Counted from the stretch's first letter, positions 18,486 to 27,730 are shown. The stretch: 64,000 nt of DNA from Cellulosimicrobium sp. ES-005 (GCF_040448685.1 NZ_CP159290.1:1178001-1242000); one strand, 5' to 3'. Notes: generated by a model from the letters alone, not told the origin. A program made the numbers and translations.

Positions 18486-19265
18486 ATGCCCGTCCTGCGA
18501 GCCGTGCTGTTCGACCTCGACGGCGTGCTCACGCCGACCGCCGAGCTCCACATGCGCGCCTGGGAACGGCTGTTCGCGCCGTACTGCGCCGCGCACGGCC
18601 TCGCCCCGTACACCGCCGCGGACTACTTCGCGTCGATCGACGGCAAGCCCCGGTACGACGGCGTCGCGACGTTCCTCGCGTCGCGCGGCGTCGAGCTGCC
18701 GCGCGGCGAGGTCACGGACGCGCCCGGCGAGGGCACGGTGTGCGCGCTGGGCAACCGCAAGGACGAGATCGTCAACCGCATGTTCGCGGACGAGGGCATC
18801 ACGCCCTACCCGGGCTCCGTGCGCTTCCTCGACGCCGTGACCGGGGCGGGCGCCGCCGTCGCGGTCGTGTCGTCGTCGCGGAACACGCCCGCGGTCCTCG
18901 CCGCCGCGGGGCTGACGGACCGGTTCGACGTCGTCGTCGACGGGAACGTCGCCGCGCGCGAGCACATCGCGGGCAAGCCCGCTCCGGACACCTACCTGCG
19001 CGCGGCCGAGCTGCTCGGCGTCCCGGCCGCGGAGGCGGTCGTCGTGGAGGACGCGCTCTCGGGCGTCCAGGCCGGTGCCGCCGGGGACTTCGGGCTGGTG
19101 CTCGGCGTCGACCGCGGCGTGGGCGCCGACGCGCTGCGCGCGCACGGGGCCGACGTCGTCGTGAGCGACCTGGGCGAGCTGGACGCGACGGTCCTCGACC
19201 GCCCGCGCGCCACCGTGGCCGCGCAGGCCGACGCCGCACCGGCCGGCGAGGAGGCGGGCGCGTGA
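18486..19265 (+). CDS. HAD hydrolase, beta-phosphoglucomutase-like
   Basis: The 259-residue protein is a HAD-superfamily member of the beta-phosphoglucomutase/sugar-phosphatase type. Motif I is FDLDGVLTPTAELHMRAW, motif II SSSRNTP, the motif III Lys lies in HIAGKPAPDTYLRAAELLG, and motif IV is VVEDALSGVQAGAAG. GAAGGA lies just upstream of the ATG. Its stop overlaps the GTG start of the GH65 phosphorylase gene. Such phosphorylases release beta-glucose 1-phosphate, which beta-phosphoglucomutase converts to glucose 6-phosphate. The coupling therefore supports the mutase function rather than a general phosphatase. Confidence 0.88.
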   Translation: MPVLRAVLFDLDGVLTPTAELHMRAWERLFAPYCAAHGLAPYTAADYFASIDGKPRYDGVATFLASRGVELPRGEVTDAPGEGTVCALGNRKDEIVNRMFADEGITPYPGSVRFLDAVTGAGAAVAVVSSSRNTPAVLAAAGLTDRFDVVVDGNVAAREHIAGKPAPDTYLRAAELLGVPAAEAVVVEDALSGVQAGAAGDFGLVLGVDRGVGADALRAHGADVVVSDLGELDATVLDRPRATVAAQADAAPAGEEAGA

Positions 19266-21739
19266 TCCGCAAGACCGCCGACGAGCAGAGCACCGTCGAC
19301 CGCCTGCGCTTCCCGGCCGAGCCGTGGCGGCTCGTCGAGTCGCAGTTCTCGGCCGAGGACCTCGGCGTGACCGAGACCCTCTTCGCCGTCGCGAACGGCT
19401 ACCTCGGCATGCGCGGCAACGTCGAGGAGGGGCGGGAGTCCCACTCGCACGGCACGTTCGTCAACGGCTTCCACGAGACCTGGTCGATCCGGCACGCCGA
19501 GGAGGCGTACGGGTTCGCGCGCGTCGGGCAGACCATCGTCAACGTCCCCGACGCGAAGGTCATCCGGCTCTACGTGGACGACGAGCCGCTCCTGCTGCCC
19601 GTCGCCGACCTCGTCGACTACGAGCGGTCGCTCGACCTGCGCGACGGCGTCCTGCGCCGCGAGCTGCTGTGGCGGACGCCGTCGGGCAAGCGCGTCCAGG
19701 TCCGTTCGGAGCGCATGGTGTCGTTCGTCGAGCGGCACCTGGCGATCATGACGTTCGAGGTGACGCTGCTCGACGCCGCGGCGCCCGTCGCGATCTCGTC
19801 GCAGATCCTCAACCGCCAGGACGGGCAGGACGAGTACCACGTGCGCTCCGCCTCGCTCGGCGAGGGGTTCGACCCGCGCAAGACCGACCAGTTCTCCGGT
19901 CGGGTGCTCCAGCCGCAGTCCCAGTGGGGCGACGACGAGCGGCTCGTGCTCTCCTACCGCGCCACGAACTCGGGCATGACGCTCGCCGTCGCGGCGGACG
20001 ACCTGCTCGAGACCGAGAACGAGTGGGACGTGCGCACGCAGGTCGACGAGGACCTCGCCAAGCACGTGTTCCGCGTCCACGCGGAGCCCGGCCGCCCCAT
20101 CCGGCTCACCAAGCTCGTCGCGTACCACACGTCGCGCGGCGTGCCGTCGCGCGAGCTCGTCGACCGCTGCCGCCGCACGCTCGACCGCGCGCGGGAGACC
20201 GGCGTCGACGGCCAGCTCTCGCTCCAGCGTGAATGGCTCGACGACTTCTGGGCGCGCTCCGACGTCGAGGTCCCCGGCCAGCCCGGCATCCAGCAGGCCG
20301 TGCGCTGGAACCTGTTCCAGCTCGCCCAGGCGACGGCGCGCGCCGAGGGCAACGGCGTCCCCGCCAAGGGCCTCACGGGCTCCGGGTACAGCGGGCACTA
20401 CTTCTGGGACACCGAGATCTACGTCCTGCCGTTCCTCACGTACACGAGCCCCCGGTACGCGCGCAACGCGCTGAGGTTCCGCTACCAGATGCTCGACGCC
20501 GCCCGCCGTCGTGCCGGCGAGCTGTCGCAGAAGGGCGCTCTCTTCCCCTGGCGCACCATCAACGGCGAGGAGGCGTCCGCCTACTACGCCGCCGGTACCG
20601 CGCAGTACCACATCGACGCCGACGTGAGCTACGCGCTCGTGCAGTACGTGCGCGCCACGGGGGACGTCGACTTCCTGCGCCGCGAGGGCGTCGACATCCT
20701 CGTCGAGACCGCCCGCATGTGGGAGGACCTGGGCTTCTGGCGCGCCAACGGCGACGACAACTTCCACATCCACGGCGTGACCGGCCCCGACGAGTACACG
20801 ACCGTCGTCAACGACAACCTGTTCACCAACGTCATGGCACGGTTCAACCTGCGCGCGGCCGCGATCGTCGTCGAGCGCATGAAGGCCGAGCACCCCGAGG
20901 ACTACGCGCTCCTCGTGGACCGGCTCGGGCTCGGCGCCTACGAGGCGGCGGAGTGGGTCCGCGCGGCGGACCACATGTCGATCCCGTACGCCGAGAGCAT
21001 CGGGATCCACCCGCAGGACTCGCACTTCCTCGAGCGCGAGATCTGGGACCTCGCGCACACGCCCGCGGACAAGCGACCGCTGCTGCTGCACTACCACCCG
21101 CTCGTCATCTACCGCTACCAGGTGCTCAAGCAGGCCGACGTCGTGCTCGCCCTGTTCCTGCAGGGCCAGCACTTCACCGCGGAGGAGAAGCTCGCCGACT
21201 TCGAGTACTACGACCCGTTGACCACGGGCGACTCGACGCTGTCCGGCGTCGTGCAGTCGATCGTCGCGGCCGAGGTCGGGTACCACGAGCTCGCGCTCGA
21301 GTACTTCGTGTCGTCGCTGTTCGTCGACCTCGCGAACCTCCACGCCAACGCGGCCGACGGCGTGCACGTCGCCTCCGCGGGCGGCACGTGGTCCGCGCTC
21401 GCGTGCGGGTTCGGAGGCATGCGCGACTCCGACGGCGACCTGACCTTCGACCCGCGGCTGCCGCAGGAGTGGGAGTCCCTGACGTTCCGCGTCCAGTGGC
21501 ACGGCTCGCGCCTGCGCGTCACCGTGCTCCCCGACGCGATCGAGTTCGACGCGGAGACCGGCGACGGCGCGCAGGTCAGCGTGCGCGGCGAGCGCGTCAA
21601 GGTCGTGCCGGGCGAGCTCACGCGCGTCGCGCTCGACGGCCAGGGCCCGGTACGCCCCGGCCGCCCGAGCCTGCGCGCGCTCTCGGGCAACCGCCGCGAC
21701 GACGGCACCCTCATCACGGCGACGGTCCCGCACTCCTGA
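19262..21739 (+). CDS. GH65 disaccharide phosphorylase (maltose/trehalose/kojibiose phosphorylase)
   Basis: The 825-residue inverting phosphorylase cleaves an alpha-linked disaccharide with inorganic phosphate, giving beta-glucose 1-phosphate and glucose. The N-terminal beta-sandwich domain starts with ETLFAVANGYLGMRGNVEEG. The (alpha/alpha)6 barrel contains the substrate block GYSGHYFWDTEIYVLPFL and the general-acid Glu in GVTGPDEYTTVVND (about residue 511). The phosphate-binding region is KQADVVLALFLQGQHF (about 621-636). The GTG start overlaps the upstream beta-phosphoglucomutase-like gene by four bases. Which disaccharide is used cannot be decided from sequence reading alone. Repeats and stem-loops follow. 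Confidence 0.92.
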   Translation: MIRKTADEQSTVDRLRFPAEPWRLVESQFSAEDLGVTETLFAVANGYLGMRGNVEEGRESHSHGTFVNGFHETWSIRHAEEAYGFARVGQTIVNVPDAKVIRLYVDDEPLLLPVADLVDYERSLDLRDGVLRRELLWRTPSGKRVQVRSERMVSFVERHLAIMTFEVTLLDAAAPVAISSQILNRQDGQDEYHVRSASLGEGFDPRKTDQFSGRVLQPQSQWGDDERLVLSYRATNSGMTLAVAADDLLETENEWDVRTQVDEDLAKHVFRVHAEPGRPIRLTKLVAYHTSRGVPSRELVDRCRRTLDRARETGVDGQLSLQREWLDDFWARSDVEVPGQPGIQQAVRWNLFQLAQATARAEGNGVPAKGLTGSGYSGHYFWDTEIYVLPFLTYTSPRYARNALRFRYQMLDAARRRAGELSQKGALFPWRTINGEEASAYYAAGTAQYHIDADVSYALVQYVRATGDVDFLRREGVDILVETARMWEDLGFWRANGDDNFHIHGVTGPDEYTTVVNDNLFTNVMARFNLRAAAIVVERMKAEHPEDYALLVDRLGLGAYEAAEWVRAADHMSIPYAESIGIHPQDSHFLEREIWDLAHTPADKRPLLLHYHPLVIYRYQVLKQADVVLALFLQGQHFTAEEKLADFEYYDPLTTGDSTLSGVVQSIVAAEVGYHELALEYFVSSLFVDLANLHANAADGVHVASAGGTWSALACGFGGMRDSDGDLTFDPRLPQEWESLTFRVQWHGSRLRVTVLPDAIEFDAETGDGAQVSVRGERVKVVPGELTRVALDGQGPVRPGRPSLRALSGNRRDDGTLITATVPHS

Positions 21740-21750
21740 CCCCGGTTCCG

Positions 21751-21797
21751 CGAGGTAGACCGCGGTTGCACGAGGTAGGGCCGTGGTCACCTCGTGC
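21751..21797. repeat. Second locus of the 21-bp repeat, with a 9-bp stem
   Basis: CGAGGTAGACCGCGGTTGCA (21751-21770) and the following CGAGGTAGGGCCGTGGTCA are reverse-complement relatives of the 6201-6284 units (consensus in this direction CGAGGTAGAGCCGTGGTCGCA). The second unit forms a 9-bp stem, GCACGAGGT (21768-21776) with ACCTCGTGC (21789-21797), and may help terminate the GH65 transcript. Confidence 0.75.
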
Positions 21798-21823
21798 CCG
21801 ACGGCGGTCTGGTCACCTGGGGT

Positions 21824-21922
21824 GGGCGGGGTGGGTGGTGGTGGCGCGTCTACCATCCGCCGCTCGTTCCTCGCGGCTCCCGCCAGGCCCGCCACGACGC
21901 GGCACCACCACCCACCCCGCCC
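21824..21922. repeat. Long inverted repeat (27-bp arms, one mismatch)
   Basis: Arms at 21824-21850 and 21896-21922 match at 26 of 27 positions, with the outer 20 perfect. The loop is 45 bases. It lies in the gap between the GH65 gene and the small lipoprotein gene. It could be a large terminator, an RNA structure or the remnant of a small mobile repeat. Confidence 0.8.
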
Positions 21923-22181
21923 GGCGTCGTCTCGCCCTGGTCTTGGCGCACCTCGGGCGACCGCCCGCGGTGTCGGTCTCGCTTCGGGACCCCCGCGGAC
22001 CTGGCCTGCGGGTGTGAGAGCGAGCGCACGCCGCGGGCCCGACAACGCCGGCACCAGCCGGGCGACGCGCCGGGGACGCTCGCGGGAACTGCCCGGAACC
22101 TCCTCGCGTCGTCCCAGGTCGCGGTGCGCCGACGGCGGTAGGTTGCCGACGAGAGAGGTCGGTCGAAACGCGGGGGAAGAG

Positions 22182-22514
22182 ATGAACGGTCGTCGGTACG
22201 GGCGCGCGTGGACGGTCGCGGTCGCGGTCGTCGGCGTGGGGGCGGTGCTGTCGGCGTGCGACGGCGGCGGGGACCTGGAGGTCGCCAACGACAGCCGGGA
22301 GGACGTGACCGTCCGGACCGGGGACGAGGAGTCGGAGGTCGACGGGGGCGGTGGGGTCGTGTTCCTCGACTACGGCTGCACGCCCGGTGACGTGACCGTC
22401 GTGCGGGCGTCCGGGGCCGAGGAGATCGTCGACGGGCCGGTGTGCCCGGACCAGAAGATCGTGGTCCGCGACGACGAGGTAGTGCTGGTCCCCGTCGCCG
22501 CGGACGACTCCTGA
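22182..22514 (+). CDS. Small secreted lipoprotein of unknown function
   Basis: A 110-residue protein with a basic N-terminus (MNGRRYGR), a hydrophobic segment and a lipobox LSAC with Cys26, so it is predicted to be a lipid-anchored exported protein of about 85 mature residues. The mature part is acidic and valine-rich, with two further cysteines (GCTPG and GPVCPD) that could form a disulfide. No domain is recognised. GGGGGAAGAG just upstream of the ATG supports the start. It converges with the prolyl oligopeptidase gene (7-base gap). Confidence 0.75.
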   Translation: MNGRRYGRAWTVAVAVVGVGAVLSACDGGGDLEVANDSREDVTVRTGDEESEVDGGGGVVFLDYGCTPGDVTVVRASGAEEIVDGPVCPDQKIVVRDDEVVLVPVAADDS

Positions 22515-22521
22515 CGAGGCG

Positions 22522-24741
22522 TCAGCCGAGACGCTCGGCGAGGAAGCGGTAGTGCACGGCGGCCATGTGGGCGGCCTGGGCGTTGTTCGCGGCGCCGCCG
22601 TGGCCGCCCTCGATGTTCTCGTAGTAGGTGACGTCCTTGCCTTCGCCGAGCATCTTCGCGGCGAGCTTGCGCGCGTGGCCGGGGTGGACGCGGTCGTCCT
22701 TGGTCGACGTCGTGAAGAGCACGGGCGGGTAGTCGCGCTCGGCGTCGAACAGGTGGTACGGCGAGAAGGTGCGGATGAACGCCCACTGCTCGGGGTCGTC
22801 CGGGTCGCCGTACTCCGCCGCCCACGACGCCCCGGCGAGCAGCTTCGTGTACCGGCGCATGTCGAGCAGCGGGACGCCGACGATCACGGCGCCGAAGAGC
22901 TCGGGGTACTGCGTGAGCATGTTGCCCGCGAGCAGGCCGCCGTTGGAGCGGCCCTCCATGCCGAGGTGCTCGTGCGTCGTGATCCCGCGGGCCACGAGGT
23001 CGCGCGCGACGGCGGCGAAGTCCTCGTAGGCGCGGTGGCGGTTCGCCTTGAGCGCGGCCTGGTGCCAGGCGGGCCCGTACTCGCCGCCGCCGCGGATGTT
23101 CGCGACGACGTAGACGCCGCCCCGCGCGAGCCAGGCGCGGCCGAGCGCGCCCGAGTACGCGGGCGTGAGCGAGATCTCGAAGCCGCCGTACCCGTACAGC
23201 AGCGTCGGCGCGGCTCGCGTGCCGCCGTCGCCCGCGCCCGCGACGAGGTCCGCGTGGCCGACGACGAAGTACGGCACGCGCGTGCCGTCGTCCGACGTGG
23301 CGAAGTGCTGGGCGACGGTCATGCCGTCGGCGTCGAAGAACGCGGGGTTGGACTTGACGACGTCCGGTGCACCCGCGTCGCCCGGCCGCTCGCCGAGCGA
23401 CAGGAGCGAGAGCGTCGTGGGCGTGAGGTAGTCGGTCGTGACGAGCCACAGGTCGTCGGAGTCGACGGGGTCGACGGCTCCGACGGCGACCGTGCCGAGC
23501 TCCGGCAGGCCGGGGATCTCCGACCGCACCCACGGCGCGTCCGCGGCCTCCTGCCCGACGGCGCCCCCGGGGCCGGCGGCGTCCGGCGGCGTGAGCACGT
23601 GCAGGCGGTTCTTCACGTCGTCGAGCACGTTGACGACGAGGTGGTGGCGCGTCCACGTGGCGCCGGCGAGCGACGTCGTCGCCGTGGGCTCGAAGAGCAC
23701 GGTGAAGCCGCGGTCGCCCGCGAGGAAGTCGTCGAACCGCGCGACGAGGAGCGAGCCCGCGCGGTACGTCGCGCCTCCGACGGCCCAGTCGTCGCGGAGC
23801 TCCACGAGCATCCACTCGCGCCGGACGCCGACCTCGGCGGAGTCGGGCACGTCGATCTTCGTCAGGCGCTGCTCGGGCGTGCCGGTGTGCTCGGCGAGGT
23901 AGAGCTCGTCGGCGTAGAACGCCTTGGAGCGGTGCACGAAGTCGCGCTCGAACCCGGGCGTGTGCGACCGCCAGGCGGAGATGTACATGTCCTCGTCGGT
24001 GCCCTCGTAGACCGTCACGGCCTCGTCGAGCGGGGTGCCGCGCGTCCAGCGCTTGACCACGCGCGGGTACCCCGACGGCGTGAGCGTGCCCTCGCCGAAG
24101 TCGGTGAAGACGTACACGGTGTCGGCGTCGATCCAGCCGAGCGAGCCCTTGGCCTCGGCGCGGTGGAAGCCGCCGTCCTCGGGCGCGACGAACCGCTTCT
24201 CGACGAGGTCGAACTCGCGCGTGACGTCGGCGTCGGAGCCGCCGGGGGAGAGCTCGACGAGCGCGTGCCGCCACGGCTCGCGTGCGGCGAGCTGCTCCGG
24301 CGTCGGGCGCAGGACGCTCGCGCCGTGCCAGACCCACGACTCGCCCTCGGCCGCGGCGAGCGCGTCGAGGTCGAGCACGGTCTCCCACTCCGGGTCGTCG
24401 GTGCGGTAGGACTCGAGCGTCGTGCGGCGCCAGAGCCCGCGCTCGTGCTGCGCGTCGCGCCAGAAGTTGTAGTACCGGTCGCCGATCTTCGAGACCTCGG
24501 GGATCTTCGCGTCCGAGTCGAGCACCTCGCGGATCGCGCGCTCGGTCGTGGCGAACTCGTCGGCGGTCTCGAGCGTGTCGGCGACCTCGGCGTTGCGTGC
24601 ACGGACCCAGGTCAGGGCCTCGTCCCCCTCGACGTCCTCGAGCCACAGGTACGGGTCGTGGGGCGCGCCGTCGTCGGGGAGCGGGGTCTCGGTGGGGCTC
24701 TCGGGCGAGAGCGAGGGGCTCGTCGTCTGCTCGGCGGTCAT
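22522..24741 (-). CDS. Prolyl oligopeptidase family serine peptidase (S9A)
   Basis: The 739-residue peptidase has an N-terminal seven-bladed propeller (about residues 90-470) and a C-terminal alpha/beta-hydrolase domain. The catalytic triad is Ser in GMEGRSNGGLLAGN (about 597), Asp in TSTKDDRVHPGHARK (about 682) and His in IEGGHGGAANNAQ (about 713). PTLLYGYGGFEISLTPAYS and NIRGGGEYGPAWHQAALK are hallmark S9A segments. There is no signal peptide, so it acts on short peptides in the cytoplasm. The ATG at 24741 follows a GGTGGGGGA sequence; upstream in-frame codons run into the adhE promoter. It is divergent from adhE. Confidence 0.94.
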   Translation of the reverse strand: MTAEQTTSPSLSPESPTETPLPDDGAPHDPYLWLEDVEGDEALTWVRARNAEVADTLETADEFATTERAIREVLDSDAKIPEVSKIGDRYYNFWRDAQHERGLWRRTTLESYRTDDPEWETVLDLDALAAAEGESWVWHGASVLRPTPEQLAAREPWRHALVELSPGGSDADVTREFDLVEKRFVAPEDGGFHRAEAKGSLGWIDADTVYVFTDFGEGTLTPSGYPRVVKRWTRGTPLDEAVTVYEGTDEDMYISAWRSHTPGFERDFVHRSKAFYADELYLAEHTGTPEQRLTKIDVPDSAEVGVRREWMLVELRDDWAVGGATYRAGSLLVARFDDFLAGDRGFTVLFEPTATTSLAGATWTRHHLVVNVLDDVKNRLHVLTPPDAAGPGGAVGQEAADAPWVRSEIPGLPELGTVAVGAVDPVDSDDLWLVTTDYLTPTTLSLLSLGERPGDAGAPDVVKSNPAFFDADGMTVAQHFATSDDGTRVPYFVVGHADLVAGAGDGGTRAAPTLLYGYGGFEISLTPAYSGALGRAWLARGGVYVVANIRGGGEYGPAWHQAALKANRHRAYEDFAAVARDLVARGITTHEHLGMEGRSNGGLLAGNMLTQYPELFGAVIVGVPLLDMRRYTKLLAGASWAAEYGDPDDPEQWAFIRTFSPYHLFDAERDYPPVLFTTSTKDDRVHPGHARKLAAKMLGEGKDVTYYENIEGGHGGAANNAQAAHMAAVHYRFLAERLG

Positions 24742-24842
24742 GGTCCCCCACCCTACGGCGGCGGGGGCGGTGGTGCGGAGGTCACGAGGGTGCCGGGACC
24801 TTGGGCCCCGAACGGCCGCGGGGCCTTGCCGCGCCCAGGCGC

Positions 24843-24860
24843 TTGTGAAAACATTCACAA
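24843..24860 (+). promoter_or_regulatory. Rex operator of adhE
   Basis: TTGTGAAAACATTCACAA fits the Rex consensus TTGTGAA-N4-TTCACAA at every defined position; symmetry extends one more base on each side (24842-24861). Rex is the NADH/NAD-sensing repressor of fermentation and respiration genes, and adhE is one of its best-known targets. A possible promoter is TTGCCG (24826-24831), 17 bases, AAACAT (24849-24854), which puts the operator over the -10 box. The site is 90 bases before the adhE start codon. Confidence 0.88.
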
Positions 24861-24950
24861 GTAGAGAGACCGCTGAAGGAGCCGGGGCAATCCGGCCCCG
24901 GCAGCACCCGCGGCCCGACGCCCGGCCCGGCCGGGCACCGGAGGGGACGC

Positions 24951-27695
24951 ATGAGCGCGAAGAGCGCCGGCACGAAGGTCGAGACCCGCACCGAGGACAC
25001 GCGCACCGCGCACGAGATCGACGTCCTCGTCGAGCGCGCCCGCAAGGCGCTCGACCAGTACATGAGCCTCACGCAGGAGGACGTCGACCGGATCGTCCTC
25101 AAGGCATCGGTCGCGGGCCTGCACCAGCACGGTCACCTCGCGCAGCTGGCCGTCGCCGAGACCGGGCGCGGCGTGTTCGAGGACAAGGCGACCAAGAACA
25201 TCTTCGCGTGCGAGCACGTGCCCAACTCGATGGCGAACCTCAAGACGGTCGGCATCATCGGCCGCGACGAGCTGACGGGCGTCGTCGAGATCGCCGAGCC
25301 GGTCGGCGTGGTGTGCGCCGTGACGCCGGTGACCAACCCGACGTCGACCACCATCTTCAAGTCGCTCATCGCGCTCAAGACGCGCAACCCCGTCGTGTTC
25401 GCCTTCCACCCGAGCGCGCAACGCTCGTCGGTCGAGGCGGCCCGCATCGTGCGGGACGCCGCCGTGGCCGCCGGCGCGCCCGACGACTGCATCCAGTGGG
25501 TCGAGCACCCCTCGATCGAGGCGACCAACACCCTCATGCACCACCCGGGCGTCGCGCTCATCCTCGCGACGGGCGGCAACGGCATGGTCCGCGCGGCCTA
25601 CTCGGCCGGCAAGCCGGCGCTCGGCGTCGGCGCGGGCAACGTCCCCGCCTACGTCGAGAAGAGCGCCGACCTCGGCCGCGCGATCAACGACGTGGTCATG
25701 TCGAAGGCGTTCGACAACGGCATGGTCTGCGCGTCGGAGCAGGCGCTCATCCTCGACGACGTCGTCTACGACGACGCGATGCGCGAGCTGGCCCGGCTGC
25801 ACGCCTACCGCACGACGCCCGCCGAGAAGGCGATGCTCGAGCGCCTCATCTTCGGCGTCGAGGCGAGCGGCACCAACTGCGCCGGCGCGAAGCTCAACCC
25901 GAAGGTCGTGGGCAAGTCGCCCGTGTGGATCGCGCGCGAGGCCGGCTTCGAGGTGCCCGACGACACGTCGATCATCCTCGCGGAGATCGACGACGTGGGC
26001 CCGCAGGAGCCGTTGAGCCGCGAGAAGCTCACCCCGGTCCTCGCGGTGCTGCGTGCGCGCGACACCGAGCACGGCGTCCGCCTCGCGGAGCGCATGGTCG
26101 AGCTCGACGGCCTGGGCCACTCGGCGGCGATCCACACGGCGGACCAGGAGCTCGTCGAGCGCTACGGCGCGCGGGTCAAGGCCGTGCGCGTGCTGTGGAA
26201 CAGCCCGACGTCGCTCGGCGGCATCGGCGACATCTACAACGCGCTGCTCCCGTCGCTCACGCTCGGCTGCGGCAGCTACGGCGCGAACTCGGTGTCGAAC
26301 AACGTGTCGGCGGTCAACCTCATCAACGTCAAGCGGATCGGGCGGCGCAACAACAACATGCAGTGGTTCAAGGTGCCCGCCAAGACGTACTTCGAGCCGA
26401 ACTCGATCCAGTACCTCGCGCAGATGCGCGACGTGCACCGCGTCACGATCGTCACCGACAAGGTCATGAGCCGCATCGGCGTCGTCGACCGCGTGCTCGA
26501 CGTCCTCGCGCGCCGCGAGGAGAAGGTCGCGATCCAGATCATCGACGCGGTCGAGCCGGAGCCGAGCGTCGGCACCGTGAACCGCGGCGCCGAGTCGATG
26601 CGCGACTTCGAGCCCGACACGATCATCGCGATCGGCGGCGGCTCGCCCATGGACGCGGCCAAGGTCATGTGGCTGCGCTACGAGCACCCGGAGATCGAGT
26701 TCTCCGACATGCGGGAGAAGTTCTTCGACGTGCGCAAGCGCGCGTACAAGTTCCCCGAGCTCGGGGGCAAGGCGAAGCTCGTGTGCATCCCGACGTCGTC
26801 GGGCACCGGCGCGGAGGTGACGCCGTTCGCGGTCATCACCGACCCCGAGACGGGCTTCAAGTACCCGCTCGCGGACTACGCGCTCACCCCGACCGTCGCG
26901 ATCGTCGACCCCGTGCTCACGGACACCATGCCCGCCAAGCTCGCGGCCGACTCGGGCTTCGACGCCCTCACGCACGCGACCGAGGCGTTCGTCTCCGTCT
27001 ACGCGAACGACTTCACCGACGGGCTGTGCCTCCAGGCGATCAAGATGGTCTTCGAGCACATCGAGGACTCGGTCACGCAGGGTGCGGCGGCCCCGAAGGC
27101 GCGCGAGAAGATGCACAACGCGGCGACCATCGCGGGCATGGCGTTCGGCTCGGCGATGCTCGGCATCGTGCACGCCATGGCGCACACCGTGGGCTCGACT
27201 TTCCACCTCGTGCACGGGCGCACCAACGCGGTGCTCCTGCCGCACGTGATCCGCTACAACGGCCAGGTGCCCACCAAGCTCACGAGCTGGCCCAAGTACG
27301 AGCGCTACGTGGCCCCGGAGCGGTTCCAGGAGATCGCGAAGCACCTCGGGCTGCCGGCCTCCACCCCGGAGGAGGGCGTCGAGTCGTACGCGAAGGCGGT
27401 CGAGGAGCTGCGCGCCAAGGTCGGCATCGAGCCGACGTTCGCGGCGCAGGGCGTCGACGAGGCGGCGTTCCTCAGCCGCCTCGACGACCTCGCCCTCCGG
27501 TCGTTCGAGGACCAGTGCGCCCCGGCGAACCCGCGGATGCCGGTCCTGGAGGACATGCGCGACATCCTCGTCGCGGCCTACCGCGGCAGCAGCCGCGAGG
27601 TCGTGCGGGCAGAGCGTCTCGCGGCCCACGAGGGCGCGAGCACCGAGGACGGGCAGGCGGCGACCCCGCCTGCCGAGACCGTGGCGGCCGGCTGA
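24951..27695 (+). CDS. adhE: Bifunctional acetaldehyde-CoA / alcohol dehydrogenase
   Basis: The 914-residue AdhE reduces acetyl-CoA to ethanol with two NADH, the main NAD-regenerating step of ethanol fermentation. The N-terminal aldehyde dehydrogenase domain (about residues 20-450) has the catalytic Cys260 in NGMVCASEQ. The C-terminal iron-dependent alcohol dehydrogenase domain (about 470-880) has GGGSPMDAAKVMW for NAD binding. Its iron ligands are in DALTHATEAF and in MAHTVGSTFHLVHGRTNAVLLPHV. A GGAGGGG site precedes the ATG. The length matches the family. The Rex operator upstream predicts induction when NADH is high, i.e. under low oxygen. A strong terminator follows. Confidence 0.97.
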   Translation: MSAKSAGTKVETRTEDTRTAHEIDVLVERARKALDQYMSLTQEDVDRIVLKASVAGLHQHGHLAQLAVAETGRGVFEDKATKNIFACEHVPNSMANLKTVGIIGRDELTGVVEIAEPVGVVCAVTPVTNPTSTTIFKSLIALKTRNPVVFAFHPSAQRSSVEAARIVRDAAVAAGAPDDCIQWVEHPSIEATNTLMHHPGVALILATGGNGMVRAAYSAGKPALGVGAGNVPAYVEKSADLGRAINDVVMSKAFDNGMVCASEQALILDDVVYDDAMRELARLHAYRTTPAEKAMLERLIFGVEASGTNCAGAKLNPKVVGKSPVWIAREAGFEVPDDTSIILAEIDDVGPQEPLSREKLTPVLAVLRARDTEHGVRLAERMVELDGLGHSAAIHTADQELVERYGARVKAVRVLWNSPTSLGGIGDIYNALLPSLTLGCGSYGANSVSNNVSAVNLINVKRIGRRNNNMQWFKVPAKTYFEPNSIQYLAQMRDVHRVTIVTDKVMSRIGVVDRVLDVLARREEKVAIQIIDAVEPEPSVGTVNRGAESMRDFEPDTIIAIGGGSPMDAAKVMWLRYEHPEIEFSDMREKFFDVRKRAYKFPELGGKAKLVCIPTSSGTGAEVTPFAVITDPETGFKYPLADYALTPTVAIVDPVLTDTMPAKLAADSGFDALTHATEAFVSVYANDFTDGLCLQAIKMVFEHIEDSVTQGAAAPKAREKMHNAATIAGMAFGSAMLGIVHAMAHTVGSTFHLVHGRTNAVLLPHVIRYNGQVPTKLTSWPKYERYVAPERFQEIAKHLGLPASTPEEGVESYAKAVEELRAKVGIEPTFAAQGVDEAAFLSRLDDLALRSFEDQCAPANPRMPVLEDMRDILVAAYRGSSREVVRAERLAAHEGASTEDGQAATPPAETVAAG

Positions 27696-27730
27696 CGCGA
27701 CCCGCGACAGGGACCGACCCCACGAGAACC

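Larger units (their letters stand above)
21740..22181. other. 442-base intergenic region with repeats and no gene
   Basis: No convincing gene is present. The first 60 bases carry copies of the 21-bp repeat and a stem-loop. A long inverted repeat follows at 21824-21922. The rest (21923-22135) is GC-rich and featureless to my eye. A TAGGTT hexamer at 22138-22143 could be the -10 box of the lipoprotein gene at 22182. Confidence 0.6.
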
